This document shows, one piece after another, positions 45,834-54,468 of a stretch of DNA of 64,000 nucleotides. The stretch is from the NCBI GenBank assembly GCA_021851335.1, contig JAJZEA010000013.1, positions 1 to 64,000 on the forward strand, in the 5' to 3' direction. Below the pieces are notes generated by a model, which saw only the letters and a program-made list of their open reading frames with translations, was not told where the DNA came from and did not search any database. Every line of letters begins with the position of its first letter. The stretch's first letter is position 1. Origin of the DNA: Acidobacteriota bacterium. GTDB lineage: Bacteria; Acidobacteriota; Terriglobia; Terriglobales; Acidobacteriaceae. The position numbers and the translations under genes were made by a program.

Positions 45834-46137
45834 AAAAAATCTCCTTTCGATTGCAAACAAGCGGAACCAGAATGTCGCACAGCTCCGAACGCGATACGGA
45901 GACGAATCTGCTTCGGATGCCAGTGCTTTTGAGTTTAGCCCAGCAAGGGCGGTTTGACTACCTGTTCTATAGGATGCCCCAAGCGAAGCTTCCGTTGCCA
46001 ATCGCTGGCCGAAGCTTCGGTTGCCAATCGCAAAGCGAAGCTTCTGTTCCAACCGAGATCCCTACGGCACGGGCCACGTTCCATCCGGCTCGGCTTCCAT
46101 CCACGCGCAGAGCCATCACTGCGCCGTCACTGCGCCG
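45834..46137. other. Intergenic region between the YtxH gene and the S53 peptidase gene
   Basis: 304 bp. Contains two tandem repeats (26-bp at 45985-46062 and 11-bp at 46116-46159, listed separately). A TAAACT hexamer on the minus strand near 45936-45941 could be the -10 for the YtxH gene, with only a poor -35. No gene recognised. Confidence 0.6.
45985..46062. repeat. 26-bp tandem repeat, about 2.5 copies
   Basis: GAAGCTTC recurs at 45985, 46011 and 46037, exactly 26 bp apart. Units 1 and 2 share GAAGCTTC-(C/G)-GTTGCCAATCGC; unit 3 is degenerate after GAAGCTTCTGTT. Each unit contains the perfect palindrome GAAGCTTC, so each could bind a dimeric regulator. Confidence 0.75.
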
Positions 46138-46159
46138 TCACTGCACCGTCACTGCGACA
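46116..46159. repeat. 11-bp tandem repeat across the S53 stop codon, four units
   Basis: Units at 46116, 46127, 46138 and 46149: TCACTGCGCCG, TCACTGCGCCG, TCACTGCACCG, TCACTGCGACA. The S53 stop (TGA on the minus strand) is at 46138-46140. Because 11 is not a multiple of 3, each added copy brings another frame and another potential stop. Confidence 0.85.
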
Positions 46160-49100
46160 GTCACGGAGGTGGTAATTGCCGCATTCTGCGCATCCGTTGC
46201 CGTCACCGTAAAGTTATACGAGCCAGCCGTAATCAGCGATGACTGCCCGCCGCAGGCGGCAAACGGCAGCACGCAGGCAGCCAGCATCAGCAGCACAGCC
46301 AGCGAACGCCAGCGAGCTTTCCGGGCCGGCACCAGGCCCCGCCCTGCAGAAGCAAAGCCAAGCAGCGCGAAGCCGAGCAGCGCCAACAACGGTGCTGCGG
46401 CTCCGCCAGCCGTCACTCCGGAAGGCAGGTTGGTGCCTGCGCCAAAGATCAGCAGCAGCGGCTGCGCTGTTCCGTTCGCCGCCAGTGTCTCAGTCGCTGG
46501 GTCCAGTCCGCACTCCGGCGGATTGGCCGCCGAAGTGGACCCGGCAAGCGCGCAGCTCAGCTTCACAGTGCCCGCATATCCGTTCAGCGAAGTCAGCGTG
46601 AGCGTATCGGAAGCCGTGGCATGGATCGAGTTCAGGCTCACCGGCGGAGCGCTCAACGAAAAGTTGGCAATGCCATGAAAGACCAGTCCTGCCGAGGTTG
46701 AACCGCCGTAGTTTGCGTCGCCCGAGTAGACCGCCGTCAGCGTATAGGTGCCCGGCGGCGGATTGCTGACCGTGAAGCTCGCCGTGCCCGATGCCAGCGC
46801 CGTCGAGGAGGCCGCCACGCCGGTCAACTGCGCCGTCGCCAGCGTCGCCGTTCCGTTCGTCAGTGTCACCGTGCCGGTCGGAGCCACGCCCAGACTATCC
46901 GCGCTCAGCGCAACGGAAAATGTGACGGGCGCGCCGGAATAGGTCGTCGTCGTGCTGCTCAGCGCCAGCGTCGTCGCCGCCGGCGCAACCGTCACGGCAG
47001 CCGTTCCCGTGCTCGCATTGAAGCTGGCATCGCCCGAATACGCTGCCGTCAGAGTTGCGCCGCCGCTGGGCAGAAGCTCAGGCGTTGTAGCCGCTGTTCC
47101 CGCAATGCCGAGCGGCTGCGTGCTCAGCAGATTCGCGCCCAGCGTAAAGGCCACCGTCCCCGTCGCCGCTCCATCCGGCTGCAGGATTCCATTCGTCGTC
47201 GTCGAGCGGTTGCCATACGGCAGAGCCAGAAACTGTACCAGCGATCCGTAGGGAATCGCCGCGTTGCGTGTAATTGCTCCCGTCGCCGGAGCCGTCACAG
47301 CCCAGGTGACCTGCGTGCTGCTTGACTCCGGCGCAACCGAAACCGTCACCGGCTGCGAGACGCTGCCGGCCAGTGTCGCCGCGCCGCCATAGCTTGCCAC
47401 CAGCGGATAGCTTCCGCCTGGAAGATTGTTCAGTGTCAGCGTTCCTGTGGAACCGTTGGCTACCAACGGGTAGACGCCCACACCCACGCCTTCCGGCGTA
47501 AACACAGGATTGGCATTGTCGGCATGGAGCGCCACCTCTCCGGTCGGTGTTCCCGAGCCGCTCGTCACCGAAACCGTCACGCTCACGATCTGGCCATGCT
47601 GAATGCTTGCCGGAGAAACCGCAAGCTGCGTCGTGGTCGCGGTAAGTGGCGCGGCCGTCCACGCGGCAACCAGCGCTGCGGCATCCACGCTGCCCAGTCC
47701 TGTCGCCGCATCCCAGCCCGCGGCCGCATTGAATCCTGTCAGATAATCAAAGCCCAGCGCGTTCGACTGGCAGTTGGGAGTGGCCGCGGCGCAGGCCACC
47801 GAGTTGTTTCCCGTCGTCACATCATGAAAGACCGCCGGAGTCGTGCGCGCCAGGTTATAGAGCACCGCCGCGGCCTGTCCCTGGCGCTGGCCCGTCGATT
47901 GGCGCACCAGCGCCAGAATCGCCGCCGCAGCAGCCGCCGCCGCTGAAGTTCCACCGGCTGACATCACGTTGAACTGGCCGCTGGAGTTGGGCTGGCAATC
48001 GACGACCGGATTGCCAGCGGCGTCCGTATCCTGATCGGTGCAGATGCCCCAGGCCGCGTAATCAAATCCCGTGGAAGCGAAGAGCGCAAGATCGGGCAGG
48101 TCACGCACACCATCCGACGGTACGCCGGGAGCCGATTGCCACGAAGGCTTGGCGTAGCCGGCGTTGCAGACGGTCGCGCCCGTCGCGCTCATGGTCGATT
48201 GCGCGCAGGAGCTTGCTCCACCGCCCGTCGCCTCGATCGAAGCATACGGCGCGGGCAGAGCAATATTCTGCGCCAGAGTCGTCGGCGGATACGCCGTCGA
48301 AGACTCGTTCCAGGGAACCTCCGGAATGTACCCCTGAACTGAAAGCAGCGTTCCGTTGGCATTGGTGGAGTTGACGTAGTTGCCGAAGTTGGTGCCGCCA
48401 CCGTCCGGCCCGGCAAGCGCGGCAAAATCCGTGCCTCCAACAGCCAGGTTGTACGGCGTCGAAGCCAGCCCGTTCACGGCCAGACCCGCTGAAGCCGTGG
48501 TTTCAAGCGTGGGATCGTCGCAGGCCGCCGAACCGGAGTTGCCGCTTGCCACCACCACGGAGATGCCCTGTGCCGCGGCCTGCTCCCAAAGCGCGTTGTA
48601 AAACGCATTGCCAGCCGCACCCAGCATGGATTCGCAGGACGAGTAGCTGACCACAAGCACGTCGGCCAGGTTGTCGTCGATAGCGCGGACCAGCGCCAGA
48701 TTCAGGCCGGAATCCGTATTCGTATCGGCAGCCGTGTAGAGCAGAATGCGCGCCGCAGGGGCCAGGCCACCGGCGATCTCAGTGTCCAGATAGGACTCGA
48801 CCGCGTCGCTCGTGATGCCGGGGTCCGTCGCGCCATCCAGCACCACCGTCGGCGCGTTCGCCGCCAGGCCAAAAAGCGAGCGATAGTTGGCCACCTGCGT
48901 CGGGTCGATATTGGAGTCGGCGGCGATGGCGATCGTCGCTCCCGTGCCGTCCAAAGTCGTTCCGGAGTAGGCCGCGTTCAGCGCATGATTGGGCAGGTCA
49001 TAGAGCGTCGCCGCGTCCGCGGGTCCAACGTAAAGAAAGCTGCCGGTCGCCGTTGCCGTCGTGTACTGCGGGTGAAGATGCGCGGGCGTCAAATCCGGCT

Positions 49101-49800
49101 GGAAGCGGCGTGATGCCGGGTGGAACGTAGCCGAAGGACCGCGCTGGACAGCCGCATGCGGCGGCAGCGCGCTCAGCGAAACCAGACCGGAGACAACCGG
49201 AGCCAGCGCGGAGGGAATCTGCGGGTCACGTACCGCGGCCAGACGCACCTCGCCATCCAGCGAAACCCTGTGCACAACCAGGTGAAACGCGTTCTCAAGC
49301 TGCGCGATGGAGCCGGAAAACTCCAGCAGATTGCCGCCTGCACGGCGGCCCTCAACCACCAGACCCTGCGACTGAAGCCAGGCCGTCACCGCGGCCAGGT
49401 CGGAGTCCAGCACGCCGAAGCGCGCGGCAAACTGCTCCGGCGTCAGCCAGCGATGAAAGTGCTGCGAAGCAGGATTCTGCTGCGATTGCAGCAGAGTCTC
49501 CAGCGTCTGCTCGTCCTGAGCGCTGCGGCGCAACAGCAGCAGCATGCACGGCGCGGCATCGGACGGCGCGGCTGGGCCAAGATCAAGCGCCCGCGCAGGC
49601 AAGTTTGCATGCGAACCAGCCAGCGGAACAACCTGATCCAGATCGACCGATTGCGCGACCCGCGGGACTCGATGAAACTGCGCCGCAGCTTCGGTTACAG
49701 GCTGAGCCGCCAACAGGCCGGAAGAGATCCCGGCCAGCAGCGCCAGAGCGCCTTTTCCCAGGGCGAACCGCAAGCAAGACGAAGAAAAACCGTTGACCAT
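46138..49800 (-). CDS. S53 (sedolisin/kumamolisin) peptidase with Ig-like repeats and C-terminal membrane helices
   Basis: 1220 residues. Acid serine protease, exported. Signal peptide at 10-33 (FALGKGALALLAGISSGLLA). Pro-domain (about 60-215) includes FHRWLTPEQFAARFG, followed by the catalytic domain. VESYLDTEIAGG gives Glu near 335 and Asp near 339, GNSGSAACDD carries the oxyanion Asp, and SAGGTSAA the Ser near 619. Then two or three Bac_Ig-like units (YSGDASFN, YSGDANYG) and a BACON-like stretch. Two hydrophobic helices (APLLALLGFALLGFA; LAVLLMLAACVLPFAAC) lie near the end, with a final beta strand. FAACGG resembles an internal lipobox. Start has SD-like CGGAG. Confidence 0.92.
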   Translation of the reverse strand: MVNGFSSSCLRFALGKGALALLAGISSGLLAAQPVTEAAAQFHRVPRVAQSVDLDQVVPLAGSHANLPARALDLGPAAPSDAAPCMLLLLRRSAQDEQTLETLLQSQQNPASQHFHRWLTPEQFAARFGVLDSDLAAVTAWLQSQGLVVEGRRAGGNLLEFSGSIAQLENAFHLVVHRVSLDGEVRLAAVRDPQIPSALAPVVSGLVSLSALPPHAAVQRGPSATFHPASRRFQPDLTPAHLHPQYTTATATGSFLYVGPADAATLYDLPNHALNAAYSGTTLDGTGATIAIAADSNIDPTQVANYRSLFGLAANAPTVVLDGATDPGITSDAVESYLDTEIAGGLAPAARILLYTAADTNTDSGLNLALVRAIDDNLADVLVVSYSSCESMLGAAGNAFYNALWEQAAAQGISVVVASGNSGSAACDDPTLETTASAGLAVNGLASTPYNLAVGGTDFAALAGPDGGGTNFGNYVNSTNANGTLLSVQGYIPEVPWNESSTAYPPTTLAQNIALPAPYASIEATGGGASSCAQSTMSATGATVCNAGYAKPSWQSAPGVPSDGVRDLPDLALFASTGFDYAAWGICTDQDTDAAGNPVVDCQPNSSGQFNVMSAGGTSAAAAAAAAILALVRQSTGQRQGQAAAVLYNLARTTPAVFHDVTTGNNSVACAAATPNCQSNALGFDYLTGFNAAAGWDAATGLGSVDAAALVAAWTAAPLTATTTQLAVSPASIQHGQIVSVTVSVTSGSGTPTGEVALHADNANPVFTPEGVGVGVYPLVANGSTGTLTLNNLPGGSYPLVASYGGAATLAGSVSQPVTVSVAPESSSTQVTWAVTAPATGAITRNAAIPYGSLVQFLALPYGNRSTTTNGILQPDGAATGTVAFTLGANLLSTQPLGIAGTAATTPELLPSGGATLTAAYSGDASFNASTGTAAVTVAPAATTLALSSTTTTYSGAPVTFSVALSADSLGVAPTGTVTLTNGTATLATAQLTGVAASSTALASGTASFTVSNPPPGTYTLTAVYSGDANYGGSTSAGLVFHGIANFSLSAPPVSLNSIHATASDTLTLTSLNGYAGTVKLSCALAGSTSAANPPECGLDPATETLAANGTAQPLLLIFGAGTNLPSGVTAGGAAAPLLALLGFALLGFASAGRGLVPARKARWRSLAVLLMLAACVLPFAACGGQSSLITAGSYNFTVTATDAQNAAITTSVTVAVTVQ

Positions 49801-49823
49801 GAAGACTCCGCAAGGCAGAAAAA

Positions 49824-49858
49824 TGCCGGTCGCAGATTGAGTATGAAAGCGACCGGCA
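49824..49858 (-). terminator. Intrinsic terminator after the acyl-CoA dehydrogenase gene
   Basis: 10-bp perfect stem (49849-49858 with 49824-49833 on the minus strand) around a 15-nt loop. Followed by ATTTTTC on the minus strand. It lies between the dehydrogenase stop (49900) and the S53 start (49800). Confidence 0.85.
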
Positions 49859-49899
49859 GCGCGGAGGTGAGAATTCTCTTAGGGAAATTTTGCTCCAGT

Positions 49900-51702
49900 T
49901 CAGAAACGGTACTTTCCAGCGTCGATGCAGATTTGGGCAATCTGTCGGCTCAGCGCTACGGTGTCGATCGGCGTTGATTTCGCGAAGCGGCGCAGCACGG
50001 CCATGCGCGTGGTGAGCGCGTCGCCATCGTTGGCGGCGGCCAGCACGCGGCGAGCACTGCTCTCGACCGTCGACAAGGCCTCCTCGGCAAAGACCGCGCA
50101 AACCTGCTGCGCCAGCGTAGCCGTCGGTGCGTGCGCCGCGGTCAGTTTGCGCGCGCGCAGCAGTGAGGACTCCAGCGCAAAGATCGCCGTGATGCAGTCG
50201 GAGAGATCGGCCATCACCTCCTGCTGGTCGGCCAGAGCGGTCATAAAGCGCTCCGAGGCAGCTCCAGCGGCCACCAGCGTGATCTTGCGCAGGTTGGCCA
50301 GCAGCGCTGTCTCGCGCGCCAGCGGCGCATCGTCGCCCGCAGAGACATCGAACGATGGCGGCTGCATCAGTTCATCCATCAGCTTGCGGATGGCCGCCAG
50401 CAGCGGCAACTGCCCGCTCATCGCGCGCTTCATCAGCCAACCGGTAATAATCATGCGGTTGATCTCGTTGGTGCCCTCAAAGATACGGTTGATGCGGGCA
50501 TCGCGATAGAAGCGCTCTGCCGGATAATCCTCGACATAGCCATAGCCGCCCATGATCTGCACCAGTTCGTCGGCGACGAGGCCGAGCATCTCCGAGCCGA
50601 AGACCTTGAGGATCGAGCACTCGACGGCATACTCTTCAATGCGCTTCTGGATCTCGCGCGGCGCAGCATCGACGGGCAGCGTGGCCAGCGCCGCGTCCAT
50701 CATGCCAATCGTGCGATAGGCCATCGATTCGGCGGCAAAAAGATGGACGACTGAGCGGGCGATCTTGCGCTGGATCAGGCCAAAGCTGGCGATGGGCTTG
50801 CCAAAGGCCACGCGGTCTTTGGCGTAGCGTATGGACTCTTCGATCGCCAGCCGCGCGCCGCCCACGCAGGCCGCGCCCAGCTTGAACCGCCCGACATTGA
50901 GGATGTTGAAGGCGATGTGGTGGCCTTTGCCGACTTCGCCCAGCAGATTGGCAGTGGGAATTCGACAGTCCGCAAGAATGAGTGGACAGGTGGACGAGCC
51001 GCGAATGCCAAGCTTGTGCTCCTCTTTGCCGATCGTCAGGCCGGGCGTGGTGCGTTCGATGAGGAAGGCGGAGAATTTGTCGCCATCCAGCTTGGCAAAG
51101 ACCGTGAAAATGTCCGCGAAACCGGCGTTGGTGATCCACATCTTTTCGCCGTTCAGGATGTACTCGGAGCCGTCGGGCGAGAGCGTGGCGCGGGTGCGGA
51201 TATTCATGGCGTCGGAGCCGGAGGTGGACTCCGAAAGCGCGTAGGCGGCGACCCACTCGGCCGAGGCCAATCGTGGCAGGTAGCGCCGCTTCTGCTCTTC
51301 CGTGCCGTACCAGACAATTGGCAGCGTGCCGATGCCGGTGTGCGCACCAAAAGAGGTGGAAAAACTGGCCAGCGCGGAGAGATGGTCGGCCACCAGCGCC
51401 GAGGTCACCTTGTCGAGGCCCAGTCCGCCGTACTGCTCCGGGATATCGACCGAGGTAAAGCCCAGTTCTGCGGCCTGAACGAGCAGCGAGCGCAACACGC
51501 CGGGTTCTTTTGCCTCCACGCGGTCGGCAACCGTCAAAAGCTGTTCGCGGGCAAAACGGTCAGCGGTCTCGGCGATCTGGCGCTGCTCTTCGGTCAGGTC
51601 TTCCGGAGTAAAGACTTCCTCCGGACGTCGATCGTCGAGCAGGAAGCTGCCACCGGGTGCGGCAAGAATGGAAGCAACGGAATCGGGCGTGGAAATGGAC
51701 AT
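49900..51702 (-). CDS. Acyl-CoA dehydrogenase
   Basis: 600 residues, long form similar in length to VLCAD/FadE-type enzymes. FAD-dependent oxidation of acyl-CoA at the alpha-beta position. N-terminal helical domain, FAD/substrate loop AYALSESTSGSDA, WITNAGFADIF, and the catalytic Glu in FEGTNEINR near residue 409. A C-terminal extension of about 170 residues follows, like the fourth domain of VLCAD. SD GAGGTG before the ATG. No fadA or fadB neighbour; an acyl-CoA ligase is at 62-64 kb. Ends at a terminator. Confidence 0.93.
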   Translation of the reverse strand: MSISTPDSVASILAAPGGSFLLDDRRPEEVFTPEDLTEEQRQIAETADRFAREQLLTVADRVEAKEPGVLRSLLVQAAELGFTSVDIPEQYGGLGLDKVTSALVADHLSALASFSTSFGAHTGIGTLPIVWYGTEEQKRRYLPRLASAEWVAAYALSESTSGSDAMNIRTRATLSPDGSEYILNGEKMWITNAGFADIFTVFAKLDGDKFSAFLIERTTPGLTIGKEEHKLGIRGSSTCPLILADCRIPTANLLGEVGKGHHIAFNILNVGRFKLGAACVGGARLAIEESIRYAKDRVAFGKPIASFGLIQRKIARSVVHLFAAESMAYRTIGMMDAALATLPVDAAPREIQKRIEEYAVECSILKVFGSEMLGLVADELVQIMGGYGYVEDYPAERFYRDARINRIFEGTNEINRMIITGWLMKRAMSGQLPLLAAIRKLMDELMQPPSFDVSAGDDAPLARETALLANLRKITLVAAGAASERFMTALADQQEVMADLSDCITAIFALESSLLRARKLTAAHAPTATLAQQVCAVFAEEALSTVESSARRVLAAANDGDALTTRMAVLRRFAKSTPIDTVALSRQIAQICIDAGKYRF

Positions 51703-51795
51703 GAAGCACCTCGGGGGAACAGCCTGTGACGAGAAAACGATACTCCAGCGTGTGAGCCACGAGCAAGGGAGTCGCCGCGCATGGGCGGCAATCGC

Positions 51796-51801
51796 TTACA
51801 A
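51796..51801 (+). promoter_or_regulatory. -10-like TACAAT upstream of the glycosyltransferase gene
   Basis: TACAAT in GCTTACAATCAC. It would start RNA near 51808. AGGAG (51816-51820) followed by GTG 51825 opens an 8-codon frame that ends at TGA 51849-51851, overlapping a possible TTG start at 51845. No convincing -35. Confidence 0.35.
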
Positions 51802-51861
51802 TCACTTTGAAATCAGGAGTACGAGTGGCAACGGAGGCGGAAATTTGCTGAGCGTCCAAGA

Positions 51862-51921
51862 ATGGACCGGGATTGGATGGGCCGGGATTGCGTGGACCGT
51901 AAAGGGAAGGACTGGGATGGC
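51862..51921 (+). repeat. 15-bp tandem repeat, four units, at the glycosyltransferase start
   Basis: Units begin at 51862, 51877, 51892 and 51907: ATGGACCGGGATTGG, ATGGGCCGGGATTGC, GTGGACCGTAAAGGG, AAGGACTGGGATGGC. The unit length is a multiple of three and the frame is open, so if translated it would read WTGIG, WAGIA, WTVKG, RTGMA. The last unit contains ATG 51917. Confidence 0.75.
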
Positions 51922-53551
51922 GGCGCGGCTGCCGGAGTTGGCCGCGTTCGTGCCGCAGACCGGTCTCGTCCACTACCTGAAGATGCAGTATGCGGACCAG
52001 ACCTTTCGCGGGCTGTATGAATGGAACTGGTTTGACGCTTCGCTGATGCTGCCCTACTTTGCCGTCATGCTGATGCTGTCCGTCTATGGACTGCACCGCT
52101 ACAAGATGGCCTATCTCTACTTCAAGTTCAAGAAGAACTACGACCCCAATCCGAAGTCGCACTTTGAGGAACTGCCGTTTGTCACCGTACAGTTGCCCAT
52201 ATTCAACGAGCAATTTGTGATCGAGCGCCTGCTCGAGGCGATCTGCGGTCTGGACTACCCGCGCGAGAAGCTGGAGATTCAACTGCTCGATGACTCGACC
52301 GACGAAACCCAGCAGGTGGCCGCGTCCATTGTGGAGCGCTATGCGGCAGCCGGTGAGCCGGTCGTGTACATTCACCGAACCAACCGGCACGGATTCAAGG
52401 CCGGCGCTCTGGACGCGGGGCTGAAGATTGCCAAAGGAAATCTGATTGCCATCTTCGATGCGGATTTTGTGCCGCCCGCGGATTGGCTGATGCAGGTCGT
52501 CCACCATTTCACCGACGAATCCATCGGCATGGTGCAAACCCGCTGGACGCACCTGAACAAGGACTACAACCTGCTGACCAGAATTGAGGCCATCCTGCTC
52601 GACGGGCACTTTGTGCTTGAGCACGGAGCGCGAGCGCGCACTGGCGATTTCTTCAACTTCAACGGCACCGCGGGCATGTGGCGCAGGCAGGCCATCACCG
52701 ATGCCGGCGGGTGGCAGCACGATACGTTGACCGAAGACACGGACCTGAGCTATCGGTCGCAGATGGCCGGCTGGAAGTTCAAATATCTGCCCGCAGTGGA
52801 GTGCCCGGCGGAGTTGCCCATTGAAATGGTCGCCTTCAAAACCCAGCAGGCGCGCTGGGCCAAGGGCTTGATCCAGACCTCGATCAAGATCCTGCCCAAA
52901 ATGTTTCGCTCCGACGTGCCGCGGCAGATCAAAGTGGAAGCGGTCTATCATCTGACGGCCAACCTGAGCTATCCGCTGATGGTGCTCATGACGGCGCTGC
53001 TGATTCCGGCCATGATCGTGCGCTTCTATCAGGGCTGGTTACAGATGCTGTTGATCGACGTGCCGCTCTTTGGCGCGTCCACCTTGTCGATTGCCATCTT
53101 TTACGTACTCAGCCAGCGAGAGTTGTATCCGAAGACGTGGAAGCGGACGTTTTTCTATCTGCCCATGCTGATGGCGCTGGGCATTGGATTGACGATCACC
53201 AACACCAAGGCTGTGATGGAGGCACTGCTCGGCATCAAATCCGCATTTGCGCGGACGCCGAAGTATTCCGTCGCAAAAAAAGGCGAGAAGCCAAAGGCGG
53301 CCAAATATCGGAAACGGCTGGTGTGGGCGCCGTGGATTGAGTTGGCGGTGGGAACCTATTTTGCGCTGGCCATCGCCTACACCTTCACCAACAACAACTT
53401 TTTTACCGCGCCGTTTCTCATTCTGTTTGTGGTCGGCTACTGGTATACGGGCCTGATGAGCCTGTTGCAGGGGCGCTTTGAACGATGGCGCAGCGGCACC
53501 ATGGCCAACCCCGAAGAGTCCAGCCCCAAGCCGTTCCCTGTGGGTGTTTGA
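51917..53551 (+). CDS. Membrane-bound family 2 beta-glycosyltransferase
   Basis: 544 residues from ATG 51917 (AAGG 6 nt upstream). TTG 51845, with GGAGG 7 nt upstream, is a strong alternative. Processive cellulose-synthase-like enzyme: LLDDST with Asp125-126, DADF with Asp181/183, TEDTD with Asp274 and QQARW (310-314). An N-terminal helix (LMLPYFAVMLMLSVYGL) and a C-terminal cluster of about five helices make it a membrane synthase with a likely polysaccharide export channel. The product is unknown; a mannan, glucan or cellulose-like polymer is possible. Divergent from the acyl-CoA dehydrogenase gene. Confidence 0.92.
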   Translation: MAARLPELAAFVPQTGLVHYLKMQYADQTFRGLYEWNWFDASLMLPYFAVMLMLSVYGLHRYKMAYLYFKFKKNYDPNPKSHFEELPFVTVQLPIFNEQFVIERLLEAICGLDYPREKLEIQLLDDSTDETQQVAASIVERYAAAGEPVVYIHRTNRHGFKAGALDAGLKIAKGNLIAIFDADFVPPADWLMQVVHHFTDESIGMVQTRWTHLNKDYNLLTRIEAILLDGHFVLEHGARARTGDFFNFNGTAGMWRRQAITDAGGWQHDTLTEDTDLSYRSQMAGWKFKYLPAVECPAELPIEMVAFKTQQARWAKGLIQTSIKILPKMFRSDVPRQIKVEAVYHLTANLSYPLMVLMTALLIPAMIVRFYQGWLQMLLIDVPLFGASTLSIAIFYVLSQRELYPKTWKRTFFYLPMLMALGIGLTITNTKAVMEALLGIKSAFARTPKYSVAKKGEKPKAAKYRKRLVWAPWIELAVGTYFALAIAYTFTNNNFFTAPFLILFVVGYWYTGLMSLLQGRFERWRSGTMANPEESSPKPFPVGV

Positions 53552-53605
53552 GTCTTTGTGCAAGCCCGTATCGACAGGCGCGAACCAGCGTGAAAAGGAT
53601 CATGG

Positions 53606-54421
53606 ATGAGTCAGAATTTTGAAGTTGGGCCAGTGCAGATCGGTCATGGCAAGTTGTTTCTGATCGCCGGGCCGTGCGTGATTGAAAGCGAAACCCATGC
53701 GCGAGGGATGGCGGATGCGCTTCAGCGAATCACCAGCGACCTCGGCATTCCCTATATCTTCAAGGCAAGTTTCGACAAAGCCAATCGCACCAGCGTGAGC
53801 AGCTTTCGCGGGCCGGGATTGCGCGAGGGCGTGCGCATCCTGAGCGCGATTGCGCGCGCAACCGGCCTGCCCGTGCTTACCGACGTGCATGAAGCCTCAC
53901 AGTGTGAAGCCGTGGCCGAAGCGGTAGACATCTTGCAGATTCCAGCTTTCCTTTGCCGGCAGACGGACCTGGTGGTGGCGGCGGCCAGGACCGGGCGCGC
54001 AGTGAACATCAAAAAGGGCCAGTTCGTCGCTCCGTGGGACATGAAGTACTCGGTTGAAAAAGCACGCTCGACCGGCAATGAGCGTGTCTTCCTGACTGAG
54101 CGCGGCGCAAGCTTCGGCTACAACACGCTGGTCGTGGATATGCGCTCGCTGGCGGTGATGCGCAAGCTGGCTCCGGTGGTCTTTGACGGTACGCACTCGG
54201 TGCAGCAGCCGTCGGCGGCCAACGGAGTAAGCGGCGGGCAGCCCGAGTTTATTCCGCTGCTGGCGCGAGCAGCGGTGGCCGCGGGCGTTGACGGTCTGTT
54301 TCTGGAGGTGCACGACAACCCGGCTGAGGCAAAATCGGATGGCGCGAATGCGCTGGACCTGAAGCTGCTGAAGCCGCTGCTGGAGCGGTTGCTAGCCATT
54401 CACGCCGCGGCGGCAGAATAA
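53606..54421 (+). CDS. kdsA: 3-deoxy-8-phosphooctulonate synthase
   Basis: 271 residues. Condenses arabinose-5-phosphate with PEP to give Kdo-8-phosphate. [12 protein letters not shown] at the N terminus, [12 protein letters not shown] (substrate binding), [47 protein letters not shown] and EVHDNP. Complete TIM barrel. kdsD of the same pathway is at 23930. AAAGGA just upstream of ATG 53606 acts as SD. Together they imply Kdo-containing LPS. Confidence 0.96.
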   Translation: MSQNFEVGPVQIGHGKLFLIAGPCVIESETHARGMADALQRITSDLGIPYIFKASFDKANRTSVSSFRGPGLREGVRILSAIARATGLPVLTDVHEASQCEAVAEAVDILQIPAFLCRQTDLVVAAARTGRAVNIKKGQFVAPWDMKYSVEKARSTGNERVFLTERGASFGYNTLVVDMRSLAVMRKLAPVVFDGTHSVQQPSAANGVSGGQPEFIPLLARAAVAAGVDGLFLEVHDNPAEAKSDGANALDLKLLKPLLERLLAIHAAAAE

Positions 54422-54468
54422 GTTTGCAACATGCGCGTATGTATTTTTTGTCCGAAACGAGGAGAGCA

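Noticed and set aside
45985-46159. CRISPR-like repeat array
   Set aside because: Repeat units are directly tandem without unique spacers and there are no cas genes.
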